A stretch of 64,000 bases of DNA from Nelumbo lutea (lineage: Eukaryota > Streptophyta > Magnoliopsida > Proteales > Nelumbonaceae), in contig JAKGHH010000002.1 in the NCBI GenBank assembly GCA_022828595.1, forward strand, positions 85,838,076 through 85,902,075, read 5' to 3'. The notes under the pieces are model-generated. The model was given only the letters and a program-made list of their open reading frames with translations, did no database searches and was not told the origin of the DNA. A program made the translations under genes and the position numbers. Shown in pieces: positions 34,657 to 45,935 of this stretch. Position 1 is the stretch's first letter. Each line of letters opens with the position of its first letter.

Positions 34657-35655
34657 GTGTTGTGTTGACTTCAGAGACCTGAACAAGTCCTGCCCCAAAG
34701 ATGAGTTCCCATTGCCGAATTTGGATATCCTTATTGACTCAACGGCTGGGAGCCAATTGTTCTCCTTCTTAGATGCATACATTTGATACAATTAGATCTA
34801 TATGGATCCTTGTAGATGCGCCACACACAGCATTCAGAACGTTAATCGGGAACTTTTATTACAAGATGATGCCCTTTGGCCTGAAGAATGCTGGAGCCAC
34901 ATACCAAAGATCAATGACGAGTGTGTTTCATGATGTGATGCACAAGGAGATTGAATGCTACGCAGATGTCATAGTAGTGAAAGCAAAGAAAAGAGAAGAC
35001 CATCCCAAGGTACTTAGAAAGGTGTTCGCCAGATGCAGAGCCTTTAACCTAAGGCTCAATCCACTCCAGTGTGCATTCAGAATACAATCTAGGAAATTTC
35101 TGGGGTACAAAGTTGTCCAAATTGAGATTCACCCAGATGAAGTAAAGGTAAAAGCAATTTTAAACCTACCCACACCAAACTCTAAGTCTCAACTAAAAAC
35201 CTTCATTGGGAAAGTATCCTACCATTGAAGGTTTATCCCCGACCTAGCACATGCAGCAATGCCACTGTTAAAGTTGACCAAGAAGTCTATAGAGTACAAA
35301 TGGTTGATGGAACATCAAAATGCCTTCAACCAGTTGAAGCAAACTTTGGCCAAAGCCCGGCCATGTCACCACCAAAGAGTGGCCAGGAATTTAAGGTGTA
35401 CATTGTGTTAAACTTAGAGGTCATAGGATGCCTGTTAGCCTAGGAAAATAATGAGGGCATTGAGTGTTCGACTTACTATGCTAGTAGAACCTTGAAGCCG
35501 ACAAAAAAGAATTACTCCCATATGGAGCAGCAATATTTGGCTTTAGCATTTGCTACATAGAAGTTTAGACACTACATCCTAGGCCAGAAAGTGAAGTTGA
35601 TCGCAAGTAGCGATCCCATCAAGTACTTCATAGACAAACCCCCACTCTTAGGGAG
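34657..35655 (+). pseudogene. pol: Element A RT and start of RNase H (exon 5)
   Basis: CCVDFRDLNKSCPKDEFPLPN, FLDAY, then a short insertion/frameshift region, then FRTLIGNFYYKMMPFGLKN, YQRSMTSVFHD, and the catalytic site YADV (near 34961), where YVDD is required and is kept in element B. It continues with RAFNLRLNPLQCAF, KTFIGKVSY and RNase H blocks ending FIDKPPLL. Stops include one after LA (35440) and one after FAT (35558), both shared with element B. Dead RT: the second catalytic Asp is Val. Confidence 0.88.
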
Positions 35656-35715
35656 TACAAATACAAATTTGTAGAGCACCAAACAATGTATTTTGTATGT
35701 ATTTGTATTTGTACT
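35654..35715. repeat. Perfect 15-bp inverted repeat at the break of element A
   Basis: AGTACAAATACAAAT (35654-35668) and ATTTGTATTTGTACT (35701-35715) with a 32-bp loop that contains CACCAAACA, a motif common near MITE ends. Pol sequence stops at the left arm and does not resume. Either a small palindromic MITE remnant or a fold-back formed when the element was truncated. Confidence 0.7.
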
Positions 35716-36437
35716 ACTTCCAAATTGAGCCAAAGTTACGAATACGACAGGGGCAAATGCTCTCTTGTTCATCTGTTTTCACTTGTCTCCCCTTCTCATT
35801 TAAGGGCAATTAAGAATAATCTAATATCTTTGTCTGGCTACACAGAATAAGTTAGAGTTATTTGTCAAGCTTCCCAACAAGGAATAACAAAAAACAGATG
35901 TGCAATCCTGCAATTGTTGCATCTGTTAGTAATGTAAAGTGAAGGAAACCTGATTCTTGTTGGTGGAGACCTTGTTCTCAAAATCCTAGATAAATTAAGA
36001 ATGTAGAAGCTCTGTTTTCATTAATAAAAGGAAATTAGGGTGAGCTGGATATAGATGGCACTATAGCAACAAAGCGGTTGTTGGATGACATGGGCGATTG
36101 GCACCGAGAAAATTCCCATGGAGATTATCAGGAACTGGCATCGGTTCAGAAGGGGTGATTGTTTACTAGTTGGCTATAGGTTTATTAGTTTTTTGGAGTT
36201 GTTCTTCATTCTAATCCGATGAAGCCTCTTCGTTGCTCATTCCATAGGAAGCCTAAGAAGGGGAGATGCTATTTTTGGCTTAGTTATATTATAAGAGAGA
36301 ATGGCAAGAAAAAGAAAGTTCAGAAAGTTTAGTGGGGTATTTTGATAATTTAACACCTTTAGTTATCTGACTTAGAGGGGGCAAGTTTAGGGAGGTCTTT
36401 GTGACGAAAAAAGTGTAGGGAATTCTTTGTTATTGAC
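35716..36437. other. Non-coding stretch, nothing identified
   Basis: No supported gene, no recognisable element. Sequence is moderately AT-rich and low in repeats; it may be ordinary host intergenic DNA. Confidence 0.4.
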
Positions 36438-36442
36438 CCCAT

Positions 36443-37219
36443 TGTAGGTGCATAGTGCTTACTCAGTCCCTTAAAGAACAATAAACATTGGATTGATACC
36501 ACATGGACACTTGCGATCAGTCTGCAACTAATCCTCCCTATGCGATGAAACCTCAACGCATCAAAGGACTACGATAAACCCACAGTTCATCGCACGCTCA
36601 CGATGAACCTATTCTTAACTCAAGCCAAAGCAAACCCGGGTTGAACCACAATGAGATTCACATGCACTCGGCCCTGTGATAAACCCTCAACCGCTACGAC
36701 ACCCTAGTTCACTTAGAACCGAGCCCAGATGCTACTTACACGTGTAACTTCAAAGGGATGAATGTGAAAATGCACCACGTAAGTCTAATAAGACGTTGTC
36801 CACCAGACGGTGACATCACTAGCACCATGTCAGTCAAGTAAGGCGCACAAAGTGCAGTAGCATGTGTGGGTTATGAGGATCCCCGAGTGAAAGGAAAGCC
36901 AATCCTTGGAAAGATCCCCATAGAGACACATGGCAAAACCCAGCATTGCCCTTAATGATTGACAGTGAATCCAATATTCCCTTTCCTAGTAGAAAATAAA
37001 CACTTATAACTCCTTCCATTCAGGATCTCGGGATCTCCCCCATAAATAGAGATCATTCTCATAATCAAATTCATTCGATCATCAAGTATCCTCATCATTG
37101 ATCTCCCATTCTGTCACTCTCCCTTCGTGCCCTAGCCTCCGAATTGATACCTCTGCTCTCAGTCTTTCTCTATCTTTCAAAGAGACCACCTTCCTAGCCT
37201 AGCCGCCACCTCACCTACA
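36443..37219 (+). repeat. Solo LTR of the A/B gypsy family (777 bp)
   Basis: Starts TGTAGGTGCATAGTGC, ends CACCTACA, and is flanked by CCCAT at 36438-36442 and 37220-37224. TATA-like CATAAATAG at 37041. It aligns with the element A and B LTRs across GGATCTC, TATA and GAGACC blocks. An LTR with matching duplications and no internal region is the product of recombination between the two LTRs of a former complete element. Confidence 0.9.
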
Positions 37220-37264
37220 CCCATAGTATGAGGGGTTCATGTAATTTACACTATTTTTTAATGG

Positions 37265-37740
37265 AAATTATGGGTTAACCAATTTGACTCAAATGGTTGA
37301 ATCACTGACTCATCACCTAGACTATATTAAAAATGGTCTCACTTTTACTCAATTTTATTTTTATATTTTATTTTCATATTAATAAATACTTACCATACTT
37401 ATTTTATTTTATTTTTTTTGTTTCCATTGTAAGGCCTAGGCATTTGCTTGCTCTACTTGGGTGTTTCTCTTGTATATACTTCATATTTTTCTTTTAACAT
37501 ATTTCTATTTTATTTGCAAAAAATATCAATATGACAAATATATAATAATAGAGATGTAACAAAAACATTTTACAAATTTTCTTTCCTTTTTATATTTTTT
37601 TGTATATTTATCTAGATTTACTTTTTATTGCTTAATTATGGCATCATGGTGCTGACTCATTTGACTTAGATGATTGAACTACTTACCCACCACCAAATGA
37701 AAAAAAAATGGTTTCATTTTTGGGTTGATATTAAAAATAT
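37265..37740. repeat. AT-rich dispersed repeat, two diverged units
   Basis: Related to 29640-30115 (shared CATCATGG, TTTGAC, GTTGAA/GATTGAA, CACCAAATGA, ATGGTTTCA and AGAGATGTA blocks). Lies directly right of the solo LTR. Class unknown. Confidence 0.45.
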
Positions 37741-38214
37741 AGGTTATTATGCTATTAAAATCATTATTTATGGATTTAATTAATGGAATTTAGTTATAAG
37801 AAGCAAAGCTTAAATATAGGATTCTTGACAGAATAGGAGTTAATGCCTTAAATATGGGACTTAATGAGAGGGAATTGAATGAACTAAATAGTATTATTAA
37901 AATTATATTATTGCCCCTAAAATGAAAAGTATTCAAATTCAAAATAAGGTGTATTTTGTTTATAAACATTCCAGAAATCTAAGGCCTCATTTGTACTTTT
38001 TTGTAGTAGTATATGGAGTGATTGATTATTCTAAACAAACCCCTACCAAACAAAGTAATTTAATTGCGATTCTTAAATTAAAATCAAATATTCCTTGATT
38101 TTGCCATCTTATGAACAGCTATACATTGAACTTTTGTAATTCTTGGGACCTTAAGTCTTGACGAATGAAGGTTGAAATGCCCGTTTTATTCTTTGGAATT
38201 TTAAGATTTACTTA

Positions 38215-38469
38215 GGGTATGTTTGGTTGCAGTGCAATTTTATTTGCACTAGTACAAATGCATGGGAGTGTAAATGAAAAAAATGCAAATTCTCATTTAA
38301 TTTTGTTTTGGACTCTCCTTCCTGTCTTAATTTACTTCATTTATAATGCAATCAAACAGAATAAGCTAAAATTTAAAACAAAAATATGTCAGAATTTACA
38401 CTCGAATCATTTGCACTGCCATAGCTTTGCATCTGTCCAAATTTATTTGTATTGCAACCAAACACAGCT
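38215..38469. mobile_element. Probable PIF/Harbinger-like MITE
   Basis: About 255 bp with terminal inverted repeats: TGTTTGGTTGCAGTGCAA near the left end and TGTTTGGTTGCAATACAA when the right end is reverse-complemented (16 of 18 match). Flanked by TTA (38212-38214 and 38470-38472), the typical three-base duplication of this superfamily. The outermost bases of the two ends differ, so exact borders are uncertain. No transposase. Confidence 0.65.
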
Positions 38470-40148
38470 TTATGCACAAATAATCAAATAATGTTCTTTT
38501 TTTTTTTTCAAACTCTTGTTCCTAGCTAAATTCTTTATCTTTTTCATGGGAGCACTAACTTCCCTTACTTTGGACCGCAACAACCTCAGCAGTCAGCAAG
38601 AGGGCTATAGAAAAAAGTTAGTTATGTTAATTATGTGAACCCAATTCTTCATTAAAGAATTCAAGTAGTGCTGGTATCCAAATCCTTACTTCCACTGCTT
38701 CTGGAATTAAGAAAATCAATATTTCATAAGCTTTAAAACCATGTTTGAAAGAAACAGGAGATGTGACAAAAACAGGAAAATCACTCTAATACACCAACAT
38801 CATCATCATATTGTTATTTGTTTATTCATCAATTCTTCTATGGGACGTCCACAAACCCAGCAAGTAGCAAAAAGATTTGGTTTGTGCTTGAGAGCCCAGG
38901 AATTTGATAATTAATATACACAAAATTCTTATATATTTAAAAGAAAAAGGTATGGGTTTATACTTGATATGTTGAAAGATTTGAATGGAATCTTGGGCTA
39001 AACCTTTATGTTTTGATCCACCAAATCTTCCGTGCACTTCCAATAGTGGCAATTAACAATCCCAAGTAAGCCACCATCTCATATTAAATAAATTCACCAT
39101 TATAGAGCACAGAGATAGGCGTGATGTCAATGTTACTACATGGAATGAATGAAGGAAAGCAACATAAAGTTAAGGCAGAAAGGAATGTGTGTCTGTCTTT
39201 CCTAAAGCCAATTACTTGTGGTTTAAATCATGAGATTTAATTGAGCTTATTAAAGGCCAATTCTTTGGAGAATTCAACAGATTATTGTACTTTGTTTAAT
39301 CTATGAACTTCTCATCAAATGGTAACCCTCTTTTCCTTTTTGGTAAAGTGGGACTTGGTTTCCGGATTTAGACACAATTGCTGAGTTAAATAAAAAATTA
39401 ACAGGGTTCGTGGATGGGAATATCAGTTATTTGTGCAGATTGGCGTAAAAAAAAAGAAGTTGTTTATGCAGATTGAAGATTAGTGCTTTTCTAAAGAATG
39501 AATGGATAGAGAGTAAGCCAGTGGATACATCAGGTGTGGCCTTTCAAGGGTGACAACTCAAAAGCGACGTCTTCCCGGTCGGTCTAGTGGGGGCGATGTG
39601 GCTTAACAAGTTGCAGTTTCTGATACCAAGTATCACTCATTGTTCAAAGTATTGATACACTTCTATATATTGTATAGTCACAGGTGTATTATTGGTACTT
39701 TAATAGATATGTCTTTTATTATTATTATTTTTTAATTTTTTTTATCTTCAAATTTTAGTTTTAAGTATATATATATATTATTTAATAAAAAGAATTCATA
39801 AAAATAGTTGTAAACAATTATATTCACATCCAAAGATACGATACAATAAGTCCCATAATATTTTGAACCTTGATCCGACTCATGAGTAAGGACTACCATA
39901 CTGGAGGAAATTATATATAAGTCATGTAAGATATCATTGGCACCATGTCTGATTTAGGTAAAGGGCTAGTGGTGATGTGGGTTGGGGTCCTGAGAGTGGG
40001 CAGGAAAAGTTTGTAGGAAATCTGGACTCCCTGAGGAATCACAGACAACTTTAGAAACCATTGGTATCTGACACAAACACCTGTCAAATGGCGTCCATAG
40101 TCCCACATGGACCCTATTTAATTGAGAAGCTTCTTTGCTTTCAGGGGG

Positions 40149-40228
40149 ACAATCTCTACATTAATTCAACGAAGGAATTGGTTACATTGACAATGTCTAC
40201 ATTAATTCAACAAAGGAATTGGTTACAT
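40149..40228. repeat. 41-bp tandem duplication
   Basis: ACAATCTCTACATTAATTCA... at 40149 repeats from 40190 with very few changes. Both copies end GGAATTGGTTACAT. Confidence 0.85.
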
Positions 40229-40265
40229 GATTGGTAGTCCAAAGAGTCTGATCCAATTGCATAAG

Positions 40266-40285
40266 TTTTTTTTTTTTTTTTTTTT
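40266..40285. repeat. T20 homopolymer
   Basis: Twenty consecutive T, followed by CTTTCTTTTTG. Could mark a reverse poly(A) tail of a lost retroposon, but no coding or duplication supports this. Confidence 0.6.
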
Positions 40286-40663
40286 CTTTCTTTTTGTGAG
40301 CAAAATAACTAATCGCATTCTTTCTGAAGATAAGAGAACAGATCGACATATGAGTGCCCATATTGAAGTTTATGCTTTTAGTCTCTTTCCTTGTATCATG
40401 GAACGAATAGATTAAAGCTTTTTTACAAAGATGTATTCATATTGTAATCATGAGGTAAAAGCATCCACCTCTCCCACTAGTTGCTGCAAGTTGCAAGGAA
40501 ATTGCCAAAAAAATGCATTGTTCATGTTCTTGTCTCCCTAAGTTTAAGCATCTTACCCATCAATCCATGTATTAATTCAATGTATACGCACCTGTCAACA
40601 TCTACAAAAAGCTAATATCTCTTTCTCTCACAGCTTGTTGCGAACTGAGTTCGAAATCATGAT

Positions 40664-40873
40664 GATGATCATTCTGAGGCCCATATATCTATCTAGGTAG
40701 TCAGTTCCTTTGGGGCCTTTACCCATTTCAATATCTGAGGCCCATATTTTCCATCTGTGTCATATCTGGATGATCATACTGAGGCCCATATCACTATCTA
40801 GGTAGTCAGTTCCTTTGGGGCCTTTACCCATTTCAATATCTGAGGCCCATATTTTCCATCTGTGTCATATCTG
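40664..40873. repeat. 105-bp tandem duplication, nearly identical copies
   Basis: Unit from GATGATCATTCTGAGGCCC (40664) repeats from 40769 with period 105. Differences are few (ATTCTG/ATACTG and ATATATCTATC/ATATCACTATC), so the duplication is recent compared with the surrounding elements. Confidence 0.9.
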
Positions 40874-41891
40874 GATGATCATACTGGACACTAAATTGAT
40901 CCTAACAAAGTGATGCTTAACTAGACTGTTAGGTATCAACTTAGGGTGATTTTTTTTTTGGATTTCCATTGATCAATAAATTCATGTTTTTCGTAGATTT
41001 TTGTTGAGATCAGAGAAAAGTATATTTTATTAAGTATCACTTATGGGCCATCTCCTAGGTGGTTAAATAATTTTTCCATTTGAGAATAAAATTGCCAACA
41101 CTTGAATGGAATATATTTATCCTTTTAATAATAGATTTTTTTGGTTAAAATACTCATTGCTTTATTTAGATAGAAAACAAAAGAACATGGATAAATACAA
41201 AAGTCTTTCCTGAAAAACATTTACCTGAATAAGTGTATTTACGTAAATAAGTAACTCACATTAGCACACTTAAGGAAAATCGTTTTAAAAATCTTTGTAA
41301 CTCTCCATAAGAATGGATGTATAATTCAGATGGTTCACTTGTCAAGAAAAAAAAAACGCAGATGGTTCTGAGTATCCAAAACTTGGCACGTCAAACGTTC
41401 TGGGCAAATCAGGCACCTAGCAGCCACATCAACAACAGGACAGTACTTGTCTTTTTCTTTTACTAGCCATAGCATTCGGCTTAGGATTTTTAGCCGGGCT
41501 GAGTAGCAAATTTTGGGCCAGAGTCTTTAGAAAGCCATGTTTGAGCTTGCATTCATATGGTTGCTGTCACAAGTCTGAACCAAGCCTTGGCCTCAAGTTG
41601 GGTAGTCTTAGCTAAGTCAATACCTTGAGAGGGAAGAAAAGGCGAGAGAAAAGAACTTGGATGGACTAGCTGAATTCTTTTCTGAAACTAGATTAATTTG
41701 ATTCCCTGAATTAGGTCATGTCAGCTTCAGAAATTATGACCTAGCTCGCCCGACCCAGATGTAAACATAAGGATGAACAAAGCCAAAATATTAAAAAAAA
41801 AAAAGAAAAAGAGAATAAAAAGATATGAATCCAGGCAAAGATAGACAAAGTGGAACATATTACGTGCATATATTGTTCATTTGTTCTAAGG

Positions 41892-42057
41892 TTTTGTTTG
41901 GGAGTGCTTATGTTAAAAATAAATGCTTATTCAAATAAACACTTATTTGCATTTGGTATCCAACTTTTTTAAGTGTTTATTTTAAAAAGTAAGCACTTAT
42001 TTTATATCGGGTGTTTGGTGGCCTTTTTCTTCAATAAGCACTTAAATAAGCAATTAT
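41892..42057. mobile_element. MITE-like AT-rich palindromic stretch
   Basis: Repeated AATAAGCACTTATT-type self-complementary motifs, GTTTGG near the left end (TTGTTTGGGAGTGC) and again inside (GTGTTTGGTGGCC). This resembles small non-autonomous DNA transposons, but I cannot fix terminal repeats or a target duplication. Confidence 0.35.
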
Positions 42058-42268
42058 GATTCTTTTGTCCTTCATTTTCTTTCAAATTTTCAAATTATCC
42101 AATCCAAAGTGAATGAGTAAAAGTACTTTAGTAGTTCTTTTCTTTTTTCCTAGTGGGAACTCTCTCTATCTCTCATATATAAATTTTGATGGATCACCTA
42201 CAAATCTTTGCCAGATTTCTAGTTCAACTATTTTAGGGGTAATATGTATTTGGTTCCCTAGTTCACAT

Positions 42269-43075
42269 TGTAGGTACATAGTGCTTGTTCAGACTATCAA
42301 AGTATATAAGACACTAAATTGGCACCACATGGACGCTTGCAATGAGTCCATATCTCATTGGTTACCTGCGATGAGATAATAACTCATTGAATGACTGTGA
42401 TGGATGTATGACTCATCACATGTTCACAACAAACTTGCACTTGACACAAGAGTAAACACTAGCTAATGTGAACCTGCGATGAAGTCTAGACGTGCGCGGT
42501 TCTATGATAAACTTTGAATGTACGTGGTTATACGATGAACTTCAAACACATGTGGTTTTGGGATGAACCCGAGACCATTACAGAACAGTGGGTTATTGTG
42601 AGCTAGAGACAAATATTGGTTACATGTGCAACTTCAGGATCACGTGTGTGATAATGTGCCATGTAGGTTTAGTAAAACATGCCTATTGGATGATGACATC
42701 ACCAATGCCACGTTGGTTAAGTAGGTCATGAAAGGAAGTAGCACACATGGATTATGAGAATCCTCGGATGAAAGGAAAGTCAGTCCTTGAGAGATCTCAT
42801 AAGGCATGTGGCAAAACCCTAGTAGTGCCCCTTAATAACCAACAGCGAATCTAATATTCCCTTTCCTAATGGGAATCAAACACTTTCAATGCCTTCCTTT
42901 TGGGACCTCGAGATCCCTCCTTATAAATGAGAGACCATCCCATGACGAGATCATCATTCGAACCATTCAATCTTCCTACCTTGCTCTCTTATCACATCCA
43001 TTTACCTAAACTTGCATCCGATCTTCCTTTGTTCTTCAAGGAGACCCCCAAACGTAGCCTGACCACCTTACTTAC
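42269..43075 (+). repeat. Element B 5' LTR (about 807 bp)
   Basis: Starts TGTAGGTACATAGTGC; TATA box TATAAATGA at 42922; end placed at CTTAC (43075) by alignment with the element A LTR end, so the terminal CA appears mutated. Followed by AGAACCTCTGGTTGTTCC, conserved in element A. Confidence 0.85.
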
Positions 43076-43141
43076 TTAAGAACCTCTGGTTGTTCCTTGA
43101 TCACGAAGGATAGCCACCCGTAGAATCAACCTTTCATCTAT

Positions 43142-44513
43142 TTCTAAAGAGCATGATAACATCCCATAGAATACCAACCTTGAGATGGGTAATTAGTATG
43201 AGACAAAGACAGTTGATCAGGTCAACATTGAGATCTTGTCAAACAATATCTATGAATTTGAAGCTCGGTTTGAGGCTTGATTCGACTGAGTCGAGCAGAT
43301 GCAGAATGAAACAAGGGCTGCCTTGCAGATCCTCCTCCAACAGTCGACCTAGACAGAACAATCCCCCTCACCCCAACCACCGCTCCTACATCTGTCTCTA
43401 CTAGCCACCAAGCCTTCAATCCTAATCCTAGCATACCGGAGCGGCCTGCCAAGGCTAATCCGGTACCCATGCAAGCAAGGCAGCCCACCATTGAGCAGTC
43501 TAGAGTCCTTCCCCAAGAAAACTAGGTAACAGAGGTCCCACTCAACCGGGATGAATTGAGAGAGTATGTTCAGGGGCTGGTGGTGGAAAGCCATAACCAA
43601 GACCAAGCTTCAGTCATCTTGCTGAAACCTTACTTTGACTGAATCTTGTACAAACTATACTCTACCGGCTACACTCCTCCCAACAGTGGCCGTAGTACAA
43701 CGGGTAGAAAGGAAGCCTGCAAGAGCACATGAGCAAGTTTGAAGATGACCTCAAATCCTTTGCTCTCGATGGGGATCTAAAGGTGCGCGAGTTTTCAAAG
43801 TCTTTGACGAGGCCAGCATACACCTAGTTTGTTAACCTCACTACAGGAAGCATCTACTCATGGGATGAGTTAGCCAAGAAGTTCCTCTCGAAGTGGTTTA
43901 CCCTGGAGCGAAAGCTGACAATGGCTGACCTACGCAACACTGAGCAATGCATAGGGGAAGACCTCCTGATATATGTCATGAGCTTTCAAAAGTTAACGCG
44001 TTCAGTCTTCGACGAGCATGCTATAGAGAAAAGCTTCGTTGAACAATGTATGCAAGGGATGCATCTTGCCTATAGAATAGGCATCGAAAATGTGGAAGTC
44101 AACACATTCAACTAGTTTTGGAGGTGCGTGGAGAGGACAATGCAAACTATCAAGAACACTTCGGCCCAGTTTACACCAATACTGGGGCAATATGGAAAGA
44201 ATGAGGCATATGTAGTTGATCGGAAGCCCCATAATAATGGAGGGCCTAGGCAGGGGCTCTATTACTGAAACAACCCCCAAGGTAAGAGGAATAACTTACC
44301 AATCCCTCCTCCTTTTCCCTACACCAAGGAGGAGGTGGTCATGATTATGAATAAGCTGGTTAAAGATAGGGTGATCAACTTATCATCCCCACCACCAGGA
44401 GTCGATTCGAAAAAAGAAAGACATGGAGGAAGATGGGGCAACTTCCACCAATCACTGCATCATGACTTAATGGACTGCTTTTCCTTGAGAAGATTATTTG
44501 TGCAAAAGGTAAA
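43142..44513 (+). pseudogene. gag: Element B gag, 5' part (before Tat-2)
   Basis: Gag blocks parallel to element A: LREYVQGLVVE, QEHMSKFEDDLKSFALDG, REFSKSLTRPAY, AKKFLSKWFTLERKLTMADLRNTEQ, GEDLLIYVMSFQKL and TKEEVVMIMNKLVKDRVI. Gag forms the particle that packages element RNA. Stops after WP and NG (near 43690-43702) match stops in element A. The frame breaks at the Tat-2 insertion just after FVQKV. Confidence 0.88.
44509..44513. repeat. Left target-site duplication of Tat-2 (GTAAA)
   Basis: GTAAA before the LTR start TGATGTAACC; the same five bases follow the right LTR at 57381-57385. Removing Tat-2 and one copy restores the gag frame of element B. Confidence 0.9.
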
Positions 44514-44601
44514 TGATGTAACCGTTTCTGGTCATGTACCACTTTTTTGTGGTGTATCAATTTTTTTTTGGCTAAGTACCTCATCATTTGACCTGGTGGT
44601 G

Positions 44602-44868
44602 AAGTGCCTTGGTGATGAGCTACTTGGTGGCGAACTACCTGGTGGAGAACTGCCTAGTGGCTAGCTCCCTGGTGGAGAGCTGCTTGGTGGCGAACTCCCT
44701 GGTGGAGAACTGCTTGGTGGCGAACTCCCTGGTGGAGAGCTGCTTGGTGGCGAACTCCCTAGTGGAGAACTGCCTGGTGGCAAATTCCTTGGTGGAGAGC
44801 TGCTTGGTGGTGAGCTCCCCGGTGGAGAACTGCCTGGTGGCAAACTCCTTGGTGGAGAGCTGCTTGGG
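44602..44868. repeat. 15-bp-step minisatellite in the left Tat-2 LTR
   Basis: Alternating CTGGTGGAGAACTGC and TTGGTGGCGAACTCC, about 18 steps. Because the step is a multiple of three and lacks stops, it yields long repetitive open frames on both strands (LVENCLVANS-type; PPGSSPPSS-type). These are unlikely to be genes. Confidence 0.92.
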
Positions 44869-44970
44869 GTGAGTTACCTACTCCTAGGCGGCCTATGACT
44901 CAGAGGATGGTGGAGCTCCCTGGTGTAGCGCAACCCGACTGTCCTCTGCATGAGGTGATCTTTCCTTTGT

Positions 44971-45141
44971 AGGCAGTGGGAGCTGAGGGACCTGCGAGAA
45001 CTCCATCTTTTCCTCCTCCCCCTTTGTAGGTAGTGGGAGCTGAGGGACCTGCAAGAACTCCATCTTTTCCTCCTCCCCCTTTGTAGGCGGCGAGAGTTGA
45101 GGGACCTGCAAGAACTGAATCAGAGGACCCGGGGGTATTTT
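44971..45141. repeat. 57-bp tandem repeat, three units, in the left Tat-2 LTR
   Basis: AGGCAGTGGGAGCTGAGGGA recurs at 44971, 45028 and 45085 (third unit with changes), separated by CTCCATCTTTTCCTCCTCCC. The right LTR has two units. Confidence 0.88.
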
Positions 45142-45914
45142 CCCAGCGGGGACTCTCTGACACTTAAGTTAGCACTCTGATTGTAGAGAGCTTGAAGATG
45201 ATATTGGAGAAATGAGAGAGCTAGAGAGCAGGGATTACCTCTATTTTTCCATCCTTCCCCCCTTTGGGGGGTGAGGTCTTTATATACTGGAGTCCTGGCG
45301 GGTTAGGTGGGTGAAAAGCCTCCAAACGGTAAGACTCGTCACATCCCGTCAGAACCGGGGGTATGGTGGTGAACTCCTCGAGATTGTCAGGCTGGCGCTT
45401 GTGTCAGGCGGCCAGGTTGTTAGGTCGGTGCCTGCGTCAATCGGCGGGTTAGTGTCTGGGCCAGGTTGTTAGGCAGGAGATCTTCCTGCGATACGACAAA
45501 CTACTCTTCTGTACCGAGCTACCCTATAAGTGGCAAGCTGCCCAAGGGAGCTATGCCGAGCTGCTTGTGGTGAGCTCTGCCCAGCTGCCTAGCTCCTTGG
45601 TGAGCTCTTTGGCGAGCTACCGAGCTCCTTGGTGAGTTCCTTGGTGAACTATCGAACTCATGGGGTATGCATGCCAAGTTTATTGGTGGGCGTCTTATGG
45701 GCGGCTAGGTAGGCTAGGTCAGATCATGTGCCAGGCTGATCCAGGTCAGCCAGGTCGTGGAGGTCGTGCCAGGCCGTGCAGGACATGCTAGGCCATGCCA
45801 GACCGGTGCCCGGGTGGGACACCAACTTGGTAAGTTGTTGCCTAGGTGTTTTCCTAGTTGTTGCGAGGTGCAACGTGTCGCAATTTCACTAGAGGGCCAA
45901 ATCAGCTCTCATCA

Positions 45915-45935
45915 TTTGCCCTCCACTCCTGAGCT
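45915..45935 (-). promoter_or_regulatory. Polypurine tract next to the Tat-2 3' LTR
   Basis: On the minus strand the bases before the LTR are CTCAGGAGTGGAGGGCAAA, a purine-rich primer tract. A second tract lies at 47534-47550. Confidence 0.7.

Larger units (their letters stand above)
30116..35655 (+). mobile_element. Element A: gypsy (Tat/Ogre-like) element with 5' LTR, truncated in RNase H
   Basis: 5' LTR (30116-30944), gag, protease, RT and the first part of RNase H. It ends at 35655, where similarity to element B stops and an inverted repeat begins. Interrupted by a hAT MITE (33160-33574). The pol region contains four intron-like gaps, conserved in element B. Five bases before the LTR are AACAT, but no 3' end is left to compare. 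Lineage call rests on RT blocks (NKSCPKDEFPLPN, FLDAY, NFYYKMMPFGLKNAGATYQR) and on the archaeal-type RNase H present in relatives B and C. Confidence 0.88.
37225..42263. other. AT-rich, gene-free stretch with MITEs and small duplications
   Basis: No coding frame with a recognisable domain in 5 kb. Identified inside it: AT-rich repeat units (37265-37740), a probable PIF/Harbinger MITE (38215-38469), a 41-bp tandem duplication (40149-40228), a 20-nt T-run (40266-40285), a 105-bp tandem duplication (40664-40873) and a MITE-like palindromic stretch (41892-42057). The rest has no signal I can name. Confidence 0.5.
44514..45914 (-). repeat. Tat-2 3' LTR (left, 1401 bp)
   Basis: TGATGTAACC... to ...CTCATCA in plus coordinates. 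Contains a minisatellite of 15-bp steps (44602-44868), three 57-bp units (from 44971, 45028, 45085) and a TATA box read on the minus strand (TATATAAAG, 45286-45278). Aligns with 55916-57380. Confidence 0.92.

Noticed and set aside
35716..36437. Host exon
   Set aside because: No frame with splice sites and recognisable protein; nothing beyond average base composition.
38219..38491. 90-codon ORF as a host gene
   Set aside because: It coincides with a MITE and has no recognisable domain.
44609..44872. Repetitive ORF (LVENCLVANSLVES repeats) and its antisense PPGSSPPSS frame
   Set aside because: Produced by a 15-bp minisatellite whose step is a multiple of three; it lies inside an LTR and is open on both strands.
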